Shown: positions 8,243 to 17,517, counted from the stretch's first letter. The stretch is DNA of 64,000 bases from an uncultured Bacilli bacterium (GCA_947591215.1 CANQCZ010000003.1:1-64000), one strand, 5' to 3'. Made by a program: numbers and translations. The notes: generated by a model from the sequence alone, not told the origin.

Positions 8243-9085
8243 ATGCAACGCATTAAAAGCTTCGATTCAGGACCGATCTTGTATTTAGTCGCCACTCCTA
8301 TCGGGAATTTAAAAGAGTTTTCACCGCGGGCCATTGAAGTATTATCTTCCGTTTCTTTAATCGCTTCCGAAGATACCCGCAACACTTTAAACTTGCTCAA
8401 TTATTTTAATATTAAAAATAAACTTATTTCCTATCATGAGCATAACGAAAGTATCGTTTCAAATAAACTTTTAGAAGAGCTTAAAAATGGTCATTCAATT
8501 GCGATATGTTCCGATGCCGGTTATCCCTTAATTTCCGACCCAGGTAAAACCATCACCCAAAAAGCCATTGAAAACGGATTTGCGGTTTCGGTAATCAACG
8601 GATCTTCAGCGTTTATCCCGGCTTTAATTGCTTCTAATCTACCTACTCAACATTTTTATTTTTATGGTTTTTTAGATGCAAGACGTAGTAGACGCCTTAA
8701 AGAACTAGAAGCGCTAAAAAATATAAAAGATACTTTGATTTTTTATGAATCACCTCATCGCATTAAAGAAACTTTAGATGATTTACATTCGGTATTTGGA
8801 TCACGTAATTTCTCCCTTGCTAGAGAGTTAACCAAAATTCATGAAGAATACATAAGAGGAACTTTAGATGAAGTTCTTAATTTAGATCCTAACACCTTAA
8901 AAGGAGAAATGGTTTTAGTCGTTGCCGGAAATTCATGTGAAGAAAGTTATAATGATGACAAGATTATTGACGAACTAAAAGAATATTTAAATCAAGGCAT
9001 AACGAAAAAAGAGGCTGTTCGTTTGGTATCCCAAAAACTAAGCCTCAATAAAAATCACGTCTATCAATTGGCGATGAAACTCTAG
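8243..9085 (+). CDS. rsmI: 16S rRNA (cytidine1402-2'-O)-methyltransferase
   Basis: RsmI is an SAM-dependent tetrapyrrole-methylase-fold enzyme that 2'-O-methylates C1402 in the 16S rRNA decoding centre. The 280-residue protein shows the N-terminal LYLVATPIGNLKEFSPRA, the IASEDTRNTLNLLNYF segment, SDAGYPLISDPG and VINGSSAFIPALIASNLPT, all family hallmarks, plus FYESPHRI further on. It is the last gene of the dnaX cluster. Its stop codon TAG overlaps the stop of the convergent yfhO-like gene within CTAG, and the last four codons form the left arm of a transcription terminator. Confidence 0.97.
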   Translation: MQRIKSFDSGPILYLVATPIGNLKEFSPRAIEVLSSVSLIASEDTRNTLNLLNYFNIKNKLISYHEHNESIVSNKLLEELKNGHSIAICSDAGYPLISDPGKTITQKAIENGFAVSVINGSSAFIPALIASNLPTQHFYFYGFLDARRSRRLKELEALKNIKDTLIFYESPHRIKETLDDLHSVFGSRNFSLARELTKIHEEYIRGTLDEVLNLDPNTLKGEMVLVVAGNSCEESYNDDKIIDELKEYLNQGITKKEAVRLVSQKLSLNKNHVYQLAMKL

Positions 9086-9106
9086 TTAAGTTTCATCGCT
9101 TTTTTT
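9071..9106 (+). terminator. Intrinsic terminator of the dnaX-rsmI cluster, embedded in two coding ends
   Basis: GCGATGAAACT (9071-9081) and AGTTTCATCGC (9089-9099) form a perfect 11-bp stem with a 7-nt loop, followed by T7 on the plus strand (9100-9106). The stem holds the last codons of rsmI and, on the other strand, those of the yfhO-like gene. Confidence 0.9.
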
Positions 9107-12105
9107 AATTTGCCTTTATCGTCAAAAATAATTTTATCGACGATATACATCGCAACAGTCAACACCATTCCAATTAATACAACTTTTAATCCGGTTGCAA
9201 GTCCCGGTGTTTGATATGATAGTTCGTAAGTAAATTCACCTTCATCAGCGACGAATCCAACAAATCCACCTTGTGCTTTATAAATTTTCACTTCTTCTGT
9301 ATTTCCTTTTGCGTCTTTTTTATTTAACGACCACCCTGAATCATATGGGATGGTCAAAACCACAAAACGTAAATCACTGTAATCGGTCATAAATGAGAAC
9401 CAATCTTGTCCGAATTTTACATCTTTCAAAGCATAAGGTTTTAACTTATCAATACGCGCTTTATAATCATCATAATATTCATATTGTACTTCCGGAAATA
9501 CCAAAGTCTGTTTGTCACTCATCGTTTCAAGAACCATAATTCTAATATGGACTACCTCATCGTTAACGTAAAAACCTCTTTGATATTTGCGATCGCTTTC
9601 TTTGTTGCCATACCCGTGTGTCATATGTCGATCAGAGGTCAAAAGCACTTCGTTGCCTTCCTCATCTTCACCATATAAAAGAATATTAAGATTTTCACCC
9701 ATTCTTGCTCTTACGCTTACAAAACATCCTCCGCGTTCTTTCGCTTCCGAACAGACATTCATTTGATTAAATCTTATGTCAACTCTTGAATTCCACGTTA
9801 GAGCTCTTGTCGCTTCGGTAGTGAAAGAAACCGGAGCTTCATATTCATCATCTCGACCACCATGAGTACTGCCCGTCCAAATAGCTTTTTGAACTTGAAC
9901 AGTTTCTTGCGCTGCATTTAAAGTTCGCGGATAATTCATATGTTGATTATAGACAAAAGACGGATATTGCTTTAGGATTTCCGTTGCGTCTTCTTCAGAA
10001 ACAATAGCTCCGCTTAAATAAAATAGTTCGTTGACGTTTGTGTAATCGTATCCTCTGTTTAAATTGATTTTATCAATAAGATTATCGAAAGCAAAACCTA
10101 ATTCCATATAATTGTCGTTGCGGTAAACGCGATGATTATCTGTCTCTTTGTATAAAGAAAAGCCATATGGAACATTGGTATCTCCTCGAGAAAGGATATA
10201 ATACTTTACATTTAAAAACTCATCTAAATTAGCGCGTTTTTCGTGAATTCCCATCGACCATGAACCTTGATATGCAATCCGTGACCAATCGATAAATTCC
10301 TGCAATTCATAATTATAGACAGAGTGAAATGTCCCTAAACCGCGTGATCCTAACATCATCGCTAAGTTGTTCGCATTTCTAGAAGCCGAAGTTGTAAATA
10401 TTCGATAATAACTGTCGTCTTCATCTTGAATTTCGCTTACTAAACGTGTCTCTTCATCGACATTAGCGATTCCACCATATAAATTTTGATAGCTCGACGT
10501 GCCTTGAATATTTACAACCGTATTTCCGACCACTACTGCTTCTAAAATTACCAAATACAGAATATTTTCGTAGAATTTTGTTCGTCGTAAATCGCGTCTA
10601 ATAAAGTAATAACTGACAACCACCATTCCGATTTCAAAATATGCTAAATAAATACGGTTATCAGTCGCAGCGACCGTTCCTGAATTAGGAACACCAATTA
10701 ATGTCTGAGTGTAATTTATAAGCCATATTTGAATAATGATCGTCAATACAAAACCGATATCGAAGAAAATCTTGTTTATCTGTTTTCGTCTATCGATGTT
10801 TATTGCAATAAATATCGCCGTAACTGCCACAACAAAAATATGCCATCTGCCATACGCAACTCCGGTAAAGCCGCTAAAGCAATAATAGGCAAACGGAGTA
10901 AAAAGCAAAAGAATTATAAATAATACCCCGAAAATCTGCCCAAATTTTTTTCTCTTTACCAAATCAAATACCGATGGGAAAAAGAAGAGAACCAAAGGTG
11001 CATATAAATACAATGAAGAAAGCGTATTATCATAATAATTATTCTTAAACAACAATCCGTCATAATTAGCCGCAGGGCCAAAGAAGAATGTTGTAAGCGG
11101 ATATAAAAGATATTTTAATCTTTTTCCTTCATCATCCCACACGAATAACACATCGGAAAATCCATGTAAAGCTTCGTTAAAATCACCCTCACCTTTTAAC
11201 GCCGCTTTAATCATATCAAAGCTTTCGACTAATCGCGGCAAATATGTTGCGTTTGTTACTCTGCTTGAAGACAATACCGACGAAAAAGCCGGAATAATCA
11301 CAAACGAAGCTAACATTAAACCAAAAGCAAAACCGCAAAAACCTTTTATAAATACTTCAAGTCCTTCTTTAAAACTATATTTTTTGATAAATTGGAAATA
11401 TCTAAATCCGGCGTATAAAACTCCTAAAAAGCAAAAGCTTACTAAAAAGAAGTAGTTTGTGATTCCGATTAAGAAAACTCCAAATACCAAATAAAACGGA
11501 TTTTTATCACGCAACACCCGTTCAATGCCATACAGCAAAACAGGCATTAAAACGTTCACTTCCAAAAAGTGATTGAACCATAAATAATGCAAATTCCATC
11601 CGTTAAAAGCATAAGCCAAAGCGACGATTTTAATTGTTCCGGATTTTAATTCGAACAATTCTAACAGTTTCATCATCGCTAAACCCGCCAGAACCATCTT
11701 TGTAATCATCATGAAAGCTTGAGCTTGCGGAATTAAATTTCTCGGAAATAAAAGAATCGGCAAGAAAAACGGATTTAACAAATAATAGAAAGTATTCGCT
11801 CCGATGTTGTTGGCACCTAAAAATGCGGATTCGTCCCAAAGCGGAAAATGTCCGGTTTTTAAAGCCGTCCAAATATCATCGTAACCATTAAAATAAAATG
11901 GAATTTCTTGAAGAACAAAGTCACCGGACATTGGAATTGTCATATTATTCCGAAATAACGTAATTCCAAATATTAATAATCCGACAAGATATAATAAACC
12001 TGCAAATCTTACATAGCGATTCTTAAAAGCACGGCTGAAAAATCTTATCATCCCTAAAAGAAATTTTTTTAAATAATCTTGAATGCGAATTTTAAAGGTT
12101 TCCAT
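9082..12105 (-). CDS. YfhO-like polytopic membrane protein (GT-C fold family)
   Basis: The 1007-residue protein has a charged N-terminus, a first membrane helix (FAGLLYLVGLLIFGITLF) and then the YfhO signature: SGDFVLQEIPFYFNGYDDIW, HFPLWDESAFLGANNIGAN and YYLLNPFFLPILLFP. About a dozen hydrophobic segments follow up to residue 520. Next come a large extracytoplasmic domain rich in aspartate and tyrosine, and a last helix near the C-terminus (GLKVVLIGMVLTVAMYIV). YfhO proteins resemble lipid-linked-sugar glycosyltransferases, and B. subtilis YfhO is linked to lipoteichoic acid glycosylation; activity here is inferred. It starts 12 bp after rlmH on the minus strand, so it is probably the last gene of the gdpP operon. 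Confidence 0.85.
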   Translation of the reverse strand: METFKIRIQDYLKKFLLGMIRFFSRAFKNRYVRFAGLLYLVGLLIFGITLFRNNMTIPMSGDFVLQEIPFYFNGYDDIWTALKTGHFPLWDESAFLGANNIGANTFYYLLNPFFLPILLFPRNLIPQAQAFMMITKMVLAGLAMMKLLELFELKSGTIKIVALAYAFNGWNLHYLWFNHFLEVNVLMPVLLYGIERVLRDKNPFYLVFGVFLIGITNYFFLVSFCFLGVLYAGFRYFQFIKKYSFKEGLEVFIKGFCGFAFGLMLASFVIIPAFSSVLSSSRVTNATYLPRLVESFDMIKAALKGEGDFNEALHGFSDVLFVWDDEGKRLKYLLYPLTTFFFGPAANYDGLLFKNNYYDNTLSSLYLYAPLVLFFFPSVFDLVKRKKFGQIFGVLFIILLLFTPFAYYCFSGFTGVAYGRWHIFVVAVTAIFIAINIDRRKQINKIFFDIGFVLTIIIQIWLINYTQTLIGVPNSGTVAATDNRIYLAYFEIGMVVVSYYFIRRDLRRTKFYENILYLVILEAVVVGNTVVNIQGTSSYQNLYGGIANVDEETRLVSEIQDEDDSYYRIFTTSASRNANNLAMMLGSRGLGTFHSVYNYELQEFIDWSRIAYQGSWSMGIHEKRANLDEFLNVKYYILSRGDTNVPYGFSLYKETDNHRVYRNDNYMELGFAFDNLIDKINLNRGYDYTNVNELFYLSGAIVSEEDATEILKQYPSFVYNQHMNYPRTLNAAQETVQVQKAIWTGSTHGGRDDEYEAPVSFTTEATRALTWNSRVDIRFNQMNVCSEAKERGGCFVSVRARMGENLNILLYGEDEEGNEVLLTSDRHMTHGYGNKESDRKYQRGFYVNDEVVHIRIMVLETMSDKQTLVFPEVQYEYYDDYKARIDKLKPYALKDVKFGQDWFSFMTDYSDLRFVVLTIPYDSGWSLNKKDAKGNTEEVKIYKAQGGFVGFVADEGEFTYELSYQTPGLATGLKVVLIGMVLTVAMYIVDKIIFDDKGKLKKAMKLN

Positions 12106-12117
12106 AAGTGCTCCTTT

Positions 12118-12600
12118 CTATTTATGATATCCTTCATTGTTATTGATTTTAAAGGATCGGTAGATTTGTTCTAAAATGATAACTCTTGTCATCTGATGAG
12201 TAAATGTCATTTTGGAAAGTGATAACAATTGTGCCGCTCTTTTTCTGATTTTATCTCCCAGTCCATACGAACCACCGATTATAAAAACAATTTGACGTTG
12301 ACCGCTATCGATAAGTTGCTGCATGTTTTTGGCAAATTCTTCTGAACTTACTTGATGCCCCCATAAATCTAAAGCTATCACATAATCGCTATCCTTGACT
12401 CTTTTTAATAAAAATTTTGCTTCCTCATCATTCGCCTTGATGATTTCGCTTTGAGTCAAATGTGAAGAAATTTTATATTCTTCAACTTCTTCGATTTTTA
12501 CTTCCGCAAAACGAGATAGTCTTTTTAAAAGTTCATTAATCGCCTCTAAATGAAATCTTTCCTTGATCTTTCCTACAGCAAGTACTTTTATTTTAATCAT
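12118..12600 (-). CDS. rlmH: 23S rRNA (pseudouridine1915-N3)-methyltransferase RlmH
   Basis: The 160-residue SPOUT methyltransferase modifies pseudouridine 1915 in helix 69 of 23S rRNA. It shows the N-terminal strand IKVLAVGKIKE, the VIALDLWGHQVSSEEFA segment, the knot region IVFIIGGSYGLGDKIRKRA that binds SAM, and the characteristic C-terminus MTFTHQMTRVIILEQIYRSFKINNNEGYHK. The length is typical. It overlaps walJ by 4 bp (ATGA), indicating translational coupling. The walJ-rlmH association near the origin is also seen in Bacillus. Confidence 0.97.
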   Translation of the reverse strand: MIKIKVLAVGKIKERFHLEAINELLKRLSRFAEVKIEEVEEYKISSHLTQSEIIKANDEEAKFLLKRVKDSDYVIALDLWGHQVSSEEFAKNMQQLIDSGQRQIVFIIGGSYGLGDKIRKRAAQLLSLSKMTFTHQMTRVIILEQIYRSFKINNNEGYHK

Positions 12601-13361
12601 TTTAAGGATACCTCAACAAAACTTCCTCCGGAAACTGTATCGTGTTGTGAGGCACAGCGAATCGAAATGTTATCAAGCGATATTCCTGACTCTTTAGCAA
12701 TTCGAGCAAATGTTTCTAACGCCACATCCGGAGAATTGGCTTCTTCCGATAAATGCGCCAAAACAATCTCTTTGGTTTTTTCGCCTAAAGCTCTAGTTAA
12801 ATAAAGTGCTGAATCTTCGTTTGATAAATGTCCATAATCGCCGAGTATTCGCTGTTTTAATCGTTGCGGACGATCGGTTTTCAAAAGCATTTTCACATTG
12901 TGATTGGATTCAAAAATGTAATAGTCCGCATTTTTTATAAGCGGTAAAACTTTTTGATATAAATAACCGGTATCGGTAATATACACGAGTTTTTCTTCGC
13001 CGTATTCAATAATGAAACCGATAGAACCTTCAACGTCATGAGAAGTCGGAATAACCGTAATTCTAAAATCATTAATTTTATAAGTGCTGTACGGAATTAA
13101 TTCATGATCTTTTAAAACTTCACATGTCGCGGAGTTAGCATATACTTTTTCTTTATCAAAATATCTTAACCCCGACAAGTGATCGATGTGTTTATGGGTA
13201 AATAGTACATATTCGATTTTTTCAAACGGGACCCCGGTTTCAGCCAATTTTTCAACAAGTTTTTTTTTGGCAATACCCATGTCAATTAAAAGATAATGAT
13301 TGTCGGCGATTAAAAGTGTACAATTGCCTTTCGAGCCAGAATTAAAAATATAATAACGCAT
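12597..13361 (-). CDS. walJ: WalJ/YycJ-type metallo-beta-lactamase-fold hydrolase
   Basis: The 254-residue protein carries the metal motif THKHIDHLSGLRYF (HxHxDH) and a start MRYYIFNSGSKGNCTLL that is nearly diagnostic for YycJ/WalJ. Further metal ligands include the histidine in IPTSHDVEGS, the aspartate in YITDTGYL, and YGHLSNEDS. The family is probably nucleolytic (exonuclease-like) and is often found with the walKR regulon; walKR itself is not in this window. It lies 2 bp after dnaB and overlaps rlmH, within the gdpP-rplI-dnaB-walJ-rlmH run. Substrate not determined. Confidence 0.93.
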   Translation of the reverse strand: MRYYIFNSGSKGNCTLLIADNHYLLIDMGIAKKKLVEKLAETGVPFEKIEYVLFTHKHIDHLSGLRYFDKEKVYANSATCEVLKDHELIPYSTYKINDFRITVIPTSHDVEGSIGFIIEYGEEKLVYITDTGYLYQKVLPLIKNADYYIFESNHNVKMLLKTDRPQRLKQRILGDYGHLSNEDSALYLTRALGEKTKEIVLAHLSEEANSPDVALETFARIAKESGISLDNISIRCASQHDTVSGGSFVEVSLK

Positions 13362-13363
13362 AA

Positions 13364-14761
13364 TTAACCTTCTTGTTGAACTTCACTGGTTTCTTGTTCG
13401 ATAAAACGCCCGATGTTCATTAAAAACACCATATTTGCAATGCCTGTTTGCCCATTACGATTTTTAGCGACAATAATTTGGGTCTCTTCTGCGTTTCCCA
13501 TCGGATTTTCATCCTCTTTTTCATCTTTAACCACAGTCTCTTCTTTTTCGGCGTTCTGCATTTGATAATTTTTACGATAAATAAAAAGTACTTGATCGGC
13601 ATCTTGTTCAATAGAACCCGAATCCCGTAAATCAGAAAGAATCGGTGTTTTATTGGGTCTTCTCTCTGATGCTCTCGATAACTGACATAAGCATATAATC
13701 GGTAAATTCAACTCCCGAGCGAGAGCTTTTAGTTGTCGTGAAATTTCCCCAACTTCAACTTGATGGTTGTCAAGATTGGTATTATTAGTTCTAATAAGTC
13801 CCAAATAGTCAATAACGATCAAGCCCAAATCTGGATATTGGGCTTTTAATTTTTGTGCTTTTGTTCTAATATCGGTGATTTTCGCGGCTGAAGTATCATC
13901 AATCATCAATTTTGTCCGTTTTAAAAGTTCCGTCGCTTCATTGATTGCTAACCAATCATCGGAATTTAAATTATTTGTCGACAATTTGGTCGAAGTAATA
14001 TAAGAACGATTAGCCAAAAGGCGCATCATTATCGACTCAGCTGACATTTCTAATGAGAAAAAAGCCACGCGTGCATTATTGCTAGTTGCCGCATTATAAG
14101 CTAAATTAATCGCTAAAGCCGTCTTACCAACTGAAGGTCGCGCCGCTAAAATGATAAGATTTCCTTTTTGCAAACCTTGCATCAATCTATTAAGTTGCCG
14201 ATAACCGGTATCTAATCCGCTTAAAGTTAAATCTTTCTTTCCTTTTTGGATTTTTAAGCTTTCGGTAATTTTATCGACAATCTCTTTTGATGATTTAAAT
14301 GTTCCAACTCTTCTAGTTTTGGTAATATCGAGAATTTTTTGCTCGCTTTCTGCGACAAAAGTCGGAACATCGGTAATTTTATTTTCTTTAAAATCCTTTT
14401 CGATTAAATTCATCTCATTAAGTAATCTTCGCACAAGAGCTAAATCTTTAATAATATGAAGATGATTTAACGCATTTTTTTCACCAATGTAATTTTCACG
14501 CAATTCAACGATGTATTCTAAGCCTCCAATCTCGCTGAATACTTTCATATTTGTCAACAATTCTTCAGTCAAAGAAGCATTATCTAAAGTAATACCTTTG
14601 TCCGTTATAGTTCTTATGGCTTCGAATATTTGACGATTTTTGCGTACATAAAAATCTTCGCTATCTAATTGAGACAAAGCTTCTGCACGACAAGAATCAT
14701 TTTCGAGCATAGAACCTAATACGGCTTTTTCAGCATTTTCATTAAAAGCTTGATACTCCAT
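13364..14761 (-). CDS. dnaB: Replicative DNA helicase (DnaB family; DnaC of Bacillus)
   Basis: This hexameric helicase unwinds DNA ahead of the replication fork. It shows the N-terminal primase-interacting domain (AEKAVLGSMLENDSC), a linker, then a RecA-like motor with Walker A ILAARPSVGKTALAIN, H1a FFSLEMSAESIMMRLL, Walker B LIVIDYLGLI and the C-terminal SDLRDSGSIEQDADQV, with an FIYRKNY segment. The ORF track begins inside rplI at a non-ATG codon. ATG 14761 (MEYQAFNENAEKAVLG) has AGGTG just upstream, giving 465 residues, a normal length. No intein is present. It follows rplI by 7 bp, as in Bacillus. Confidence 0.96.
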   Translation of the reverse strand: MEYQAFNENAEKAVLGSMLENDSCRAEALSQLDSEDFYVRKNRQIFEAIRTITDKGITLDNASLTEELLTNMKVFSEIGGLEYIVELRENYIGEKNALNHLHIIKDLALVRRLLNEMNLIEKDFKENKITDVPTFVAESEQKILDITKTRRVGTFKSSKEIVDKITESLKIQKGKKDLTLSGLDTGYRQLNRLMQGLQKGNLIILAARPSVGKTALAINLAYNAATSNNARVAFFSLEMSAESIMMRLLANRSYITSTKLSTNNLNSDDWLAINEATELLKRTKLMIDDTSAAKITDIRTKAQKLKAQYPDLGLIVIDYLGLIRTNNTNLDNHQVEVGEISRQLKALARELNLPIICLCQLSRASERRPNKTPILSDLRDSGSIEQDADQVLFIYRKNYQMQNAEKEETVVKDEKEDENPMGNAEETQIIVAKNRNGQTGIANMVFLMNIGRFIEQETSEVQQEG

Positions 14762-14768
14762 AAAACAC

Positions 14769-15218
14769 CTACTTTTTTTCTGTAACGTGAACTCGTATTG
14801 TTGCAATTACATCTTTAAACAATTCCACTTTTAAATTTGTATATCCAAAAGCATTGACAGCAATTTTGTCAACAAATTTTCTTTTATCGATAATAATGCC
14901 GTATTTGTTTTTTAATTCTAATTCAATTTGTTTAGGCGATATCGTTCCCATCATTCTACCGTCTTTTGAAGCTGAAGCATTGAACTCAAGCACGATGTCT
15001 TTTAATTTTTCGGCCTCCTCTTGAGCGCGAAGTTTTTTTAATTCCAATGCTTTTTGTTCTTCAAGAATTTGACGATCTCTTACTTCTAAGCCAGTTTTTG
15101 TCGACAATACTGCTAAATGTTTGGGAATCAAATAGTTAGAACCATATCCAGCCGATACTTCCACTACTTGATTTTTCTTTCCGACTCCTTTTACATCCGC
15201 TAATAAGATTACTTTCAT
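14769..15218 (-). CDS. rplI: Ribosomal protein bL9
   Basis: The 149-residue protein has the N-terminal rRNA-binding domain MKVILLADVKGVGKKNQVVEVSAGYGSNYLIPKHLA, the long connecting helix (residues about 42-75, lysine/glutamate-rich) and the C-terminal domain ending IRVHVTEKK. This is the full family layout and length. It sits between gdpP (12 bp upstream) and dnaB (7 bp downstream), the usual Bacillus order yybT-rplI-dnaC. The ribosome site AGGAGG is well placed. Confidence 0.98.
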   Translation of the reverse strand: MKVILLADVKGVGKKNQVVEVSAGYGSNYLIPKHLAVLSTKTGLEVRDRQILEEQKALELKKLRAQEEAEKLKDIVLEFNASASKDGRMMGTISPKQIELELKNKYGIIIDKRKFVDKIAVNAFGYTNLKVELFKDVIATIRVHVTEKK

Positions 15219-15230
15219 AGAAACCTCCTT

Positions 15231-17243
15231 TTATTTATGTTGTTCAGTGCGAGCATCATTTAAATACATATCCAAAGTATTTTTAAGTGAATTGCAAACT
15301 TCATTGATGGTCTGGTCGGGAAATTGTGCTGCCGCCGCAGTAAAATGACCGCCACCATTAAGTTTTTCCATCAACATTTGAACATTGATTGTTCCATCAC
15401 TTCGAGCAGAAATCGCAGTTTCTTTAACCGAAGTGTGACCGATAACAAAACAAGCGTTAACTCCTTTAATTTGAATTGCTTCACTTGCGACAACCGCTAA
15501 CATTGCCTTACTGATAATATCATTCTGTTCCGCCATCGCTATAATGACACCATAATGCGGAGTTATTGAATTAGATAAAATTTTGTTTTTTAAAGCATAT
15601 TCTTCATATTCTTCTTTTAAGAAATAATCGGCTTTTGAATTATCTGCACCATAATCTTTTAAAACTAAAGACGCATCGTAAGTGGTTGCCCCTGTTTTCT
15701 GTCGATAGTAATTGGTGTCCAATAAAATTCCTGCCAACATAAATGTAGCCTTCCGTTCATCTAGATCGACATGCTTAGGCGAATATTTAATGATTTCAGT
15801 GACCAATTCTGAAGCCGAAGACGCCGAGGGTTCAATTTGAACAAACACCGGACTATCAACATATTCCTCGCCGCGTCGATGGTGATCGATAATCGCAACA
15901 CGCTCGGCTTTATCTAAAACACTCGAAGCCATGACAATCGAAGGACGATGAACATCTGTAAGAATCAACAAACTATTGTTTCCGATGTGATAGATAGCTT
16001 GTTTAATAGTATACGTCATCTCTTGCATTTCTTCTTTAGTAAACAAATCTTTAAAAGCCTTTTTTGTTTTAGTTTCGACCAATTTTTCATCGTAAACAAT
16101 GTGAACGTCATTTTTAAAAGTCTTTGCGAAAGAATATAATCCTAAAGCACTTCCTATTGCATCCAAGTCAGCGTCTATATGTCCCATAATTACAATATTT
16201 TTTGCCTTTTGAATCAAAGAAGCTAACGAAGAAGATAAGGATCTAGTTTTAACTCTACTTTTATTTGTCTTAGCTTCACTGCTACCACCAATAAAAATAA
16301 AGTTTCCGTCGTAAGGTGAAAGCACCGCTTGATCTCCTCCTCTTGATAACGCGACATCTAGCGCATTTGATGCCATTTCCGATAACTTGACAACATCATC
16401 AAAACCATTGGAAAACCCGATGGACAATGTAACAATAGCGTCAACAAAAGATTGTTTTTTTACTTTGTTCATTATGGAAAAACGATCTTTTATTAATTGT
16501 TCATAAGCCTTTTGATCACAAACTACAAAATAACTGTCGTTTTTGATTTTTTTGATAAGAAGATTAAATTTCCTAGCATAATCAGTAATCATTTGATTGA
16601 TATTAAATATAATATCATTTCCGTCGCGATCGACCGCCATCGATTCAAATTCACTGAAATTATCAATACTAATAATTCCGATAACCGGAGCGTGTTCTTT
16701 AGAATATTGCACAACGGCATTATATTCGGTAATGTCTTTAAAAATAAAAAGATTAGCTTCTTTCAACAATTTAACCTCATAAAGTTTTCCTTCAATTTCG
16801 ACACGAATAGTATGACTCTCGGATAAATTACCGCCATCCAAATCCTTTAAAGCTTTTAATTCTTCGCGCCATTCAAAAATATTAATGTCCATAATTTCTG
16901 ATTCTAAAGCGGCGAATTGATCATTAACCCAAATAATATTGCTGTTTTCGTCAGTCACTATTAATCCGATTTTACCAAATATATAAGCTTCTTGAATATC
17001 CTCACCTACAATATCAAGAGCTCTCAAATCAGTTTTATACTTTGATTTAGAAATGTTTGTAAGCATGCTCCAAAACAAAAGAACATCTATCACTATAAAA
17101 CTAGCCATCACTCCAATAAGTAATTCAAGATGATATTCAAATAAATCTAATGCGATAGCTACATAAACAGCTGAAGCAATTAAGAATTGTAGAAAAAAGA
17201 TAATAAGAACCTTTATCATTTGTCTTTTAATTACTTTCTGCAT
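15231..17243 (-). CDS. gdpP: Cyclic-di-AMP phosphodiesterase GdpP
   Basis: GdpP hydrolyses c-di-AMP and so controls turgor, potassium uptake and wall homeostasis. The 670-residue protein has two N-terminal membrane helices (about 10-30 and 36-58), a PAS-like domain (about 85-165) and a degenerate GGDEF domain (about 170-310, with SRGGDQAVL). The DHH phosphoesterase follows (IMGHIDADLDAIGSALG, LILTDVHRPS, IIDHHRRGEEYV) and then DHHA1 (KLNGGGHFTAAAAQF). All DHH metal residues appear intact. The start has AGGTGA upstream. It heads the run gdpP-rplI-dnaB-walJ-rlmH-yfhO. Its upstream region holds two inverted repeats and is separated from rpsR by a terminator. Confidence 0.96.
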   Translation of the reverse strand: MQKVIKRQMIKVLIIFFLQFLIASAVYVAIALDLFEYHLELLIGVMASFIVIDVLLFWSMLTNISKSKYKTDLRALDIVGEDIQEAYIFGKIGLIVTDENSNIIWVNDQFAALESEIMDINIFEWREELKALKDLDGGNLSESHTIRVEIEGKLYEVKLLKEANLFIFKDITEYNAVVQYSKEHAPVIGIISIDNFSEFESMAVDRDGNDIIFNINQMITDYARKFNLLIKKIKNDSYFVVCDQKAYEQLIKDRFSIMNKVKKQSFVDAIVTLSIGFSNGFDDVVKLSEMASNALDVALSRGGDQAVLSPYDGNFIFIGGSSEAKTNKSRVKTRSLSSSLASLIQKAKNIVIMGHIDADLDAIGSALGLYSFAKTFKNDVHIVYDEKLVETKTKKAFKDLFTKEEMQEMTYTIKQAIYHIGNNSLLILTDVHRPSIVMASSVLDKAERVAIIDHHRRGEEYVDSPVFVQIEPSASSASELVTEIIKYSPKHVDLDERKATFMLAGILLDTNYYRQKTGATTYDASLVLKDYGADNSKADYFLKEEYEEYALKNKILSNSITPHYGVIIAMAEQNDIISKAMLAVVASEAIQIKGVNACFVIGHTSVKETAISARSDGTINVQMLMEKLNGGGHFTAAAAQFPDQTINEVCNSLKNTLDMYLNDARTEQHK

Positions 17244-17255
17244 AATTTCACCTCA

Positions 17256-17282
17256 TTCTTAATTATTATACATAATTAAGAA
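17256..17282 (-). promoter_or_regulatory. 11-bp inverted repeat over the presumed gdpP promoter
   Basis: TTCTTAATTAT and ATAATTAAGAA are perfect arms around a 5-bp centre. On the minus strand the repeat contains TATAAT (complement of 17264-17269), 21 bp upstream of the gdpP ATG. The layout is that of an operator over a -10 box; no known regulator site is recognised. Confidence 0.4.
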
Positions 17283-17306
17283 AAATAAATATAGTAATTG
17301 TATCTC

Positions 17307-17359
17307 GTTTCTAAAACACTAATTATTTTAATTTCCGATTGTTTTCGCGTTTTAGAAAC
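17307..17359. repeat. Separated 11-bp inverted repeat in the gdpP-rpsR gap
   Basis: GTTTCTAAAAC (17307-17317) and GTTTTAGAAAC (17349-17359) are exact inverted repeats 31 bp apart. They lie upstream of gdpP. A TTGTATCTC direct repeat flanks the region (near 17298 and 17383). Function unknown. Confidence 0.5.
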
Positions 17360-17447
17360 AACTTATAATTTAATATTTAAATTTGTATCTCATGTTTACG
17401 TTGTGTTTGTTTATTTTTATTTGTTTATTCGTCTTTAATTTGATATG

Positions 17448-17477
17448 AAAAAGGCTTTGCAATCTTGCAAAGCCTTT
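17448..17477 (-). terminator. Intrinsic terminator of the rpsF-ssb-rpsR operon
   Basis: AAAGGCTTTGC and GCAAAGCCTTT form an 11-bp stem with a 6-nt loop (17450-17477). In the minus-strand direction a T5 tract follows, 41 bp after the rpsR stop. Confidence 0.88.
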
Positions 17478-17517
17478 AATTTTTAAAAACCGATGATAAA
17501 ATTACAATTTATTATCA

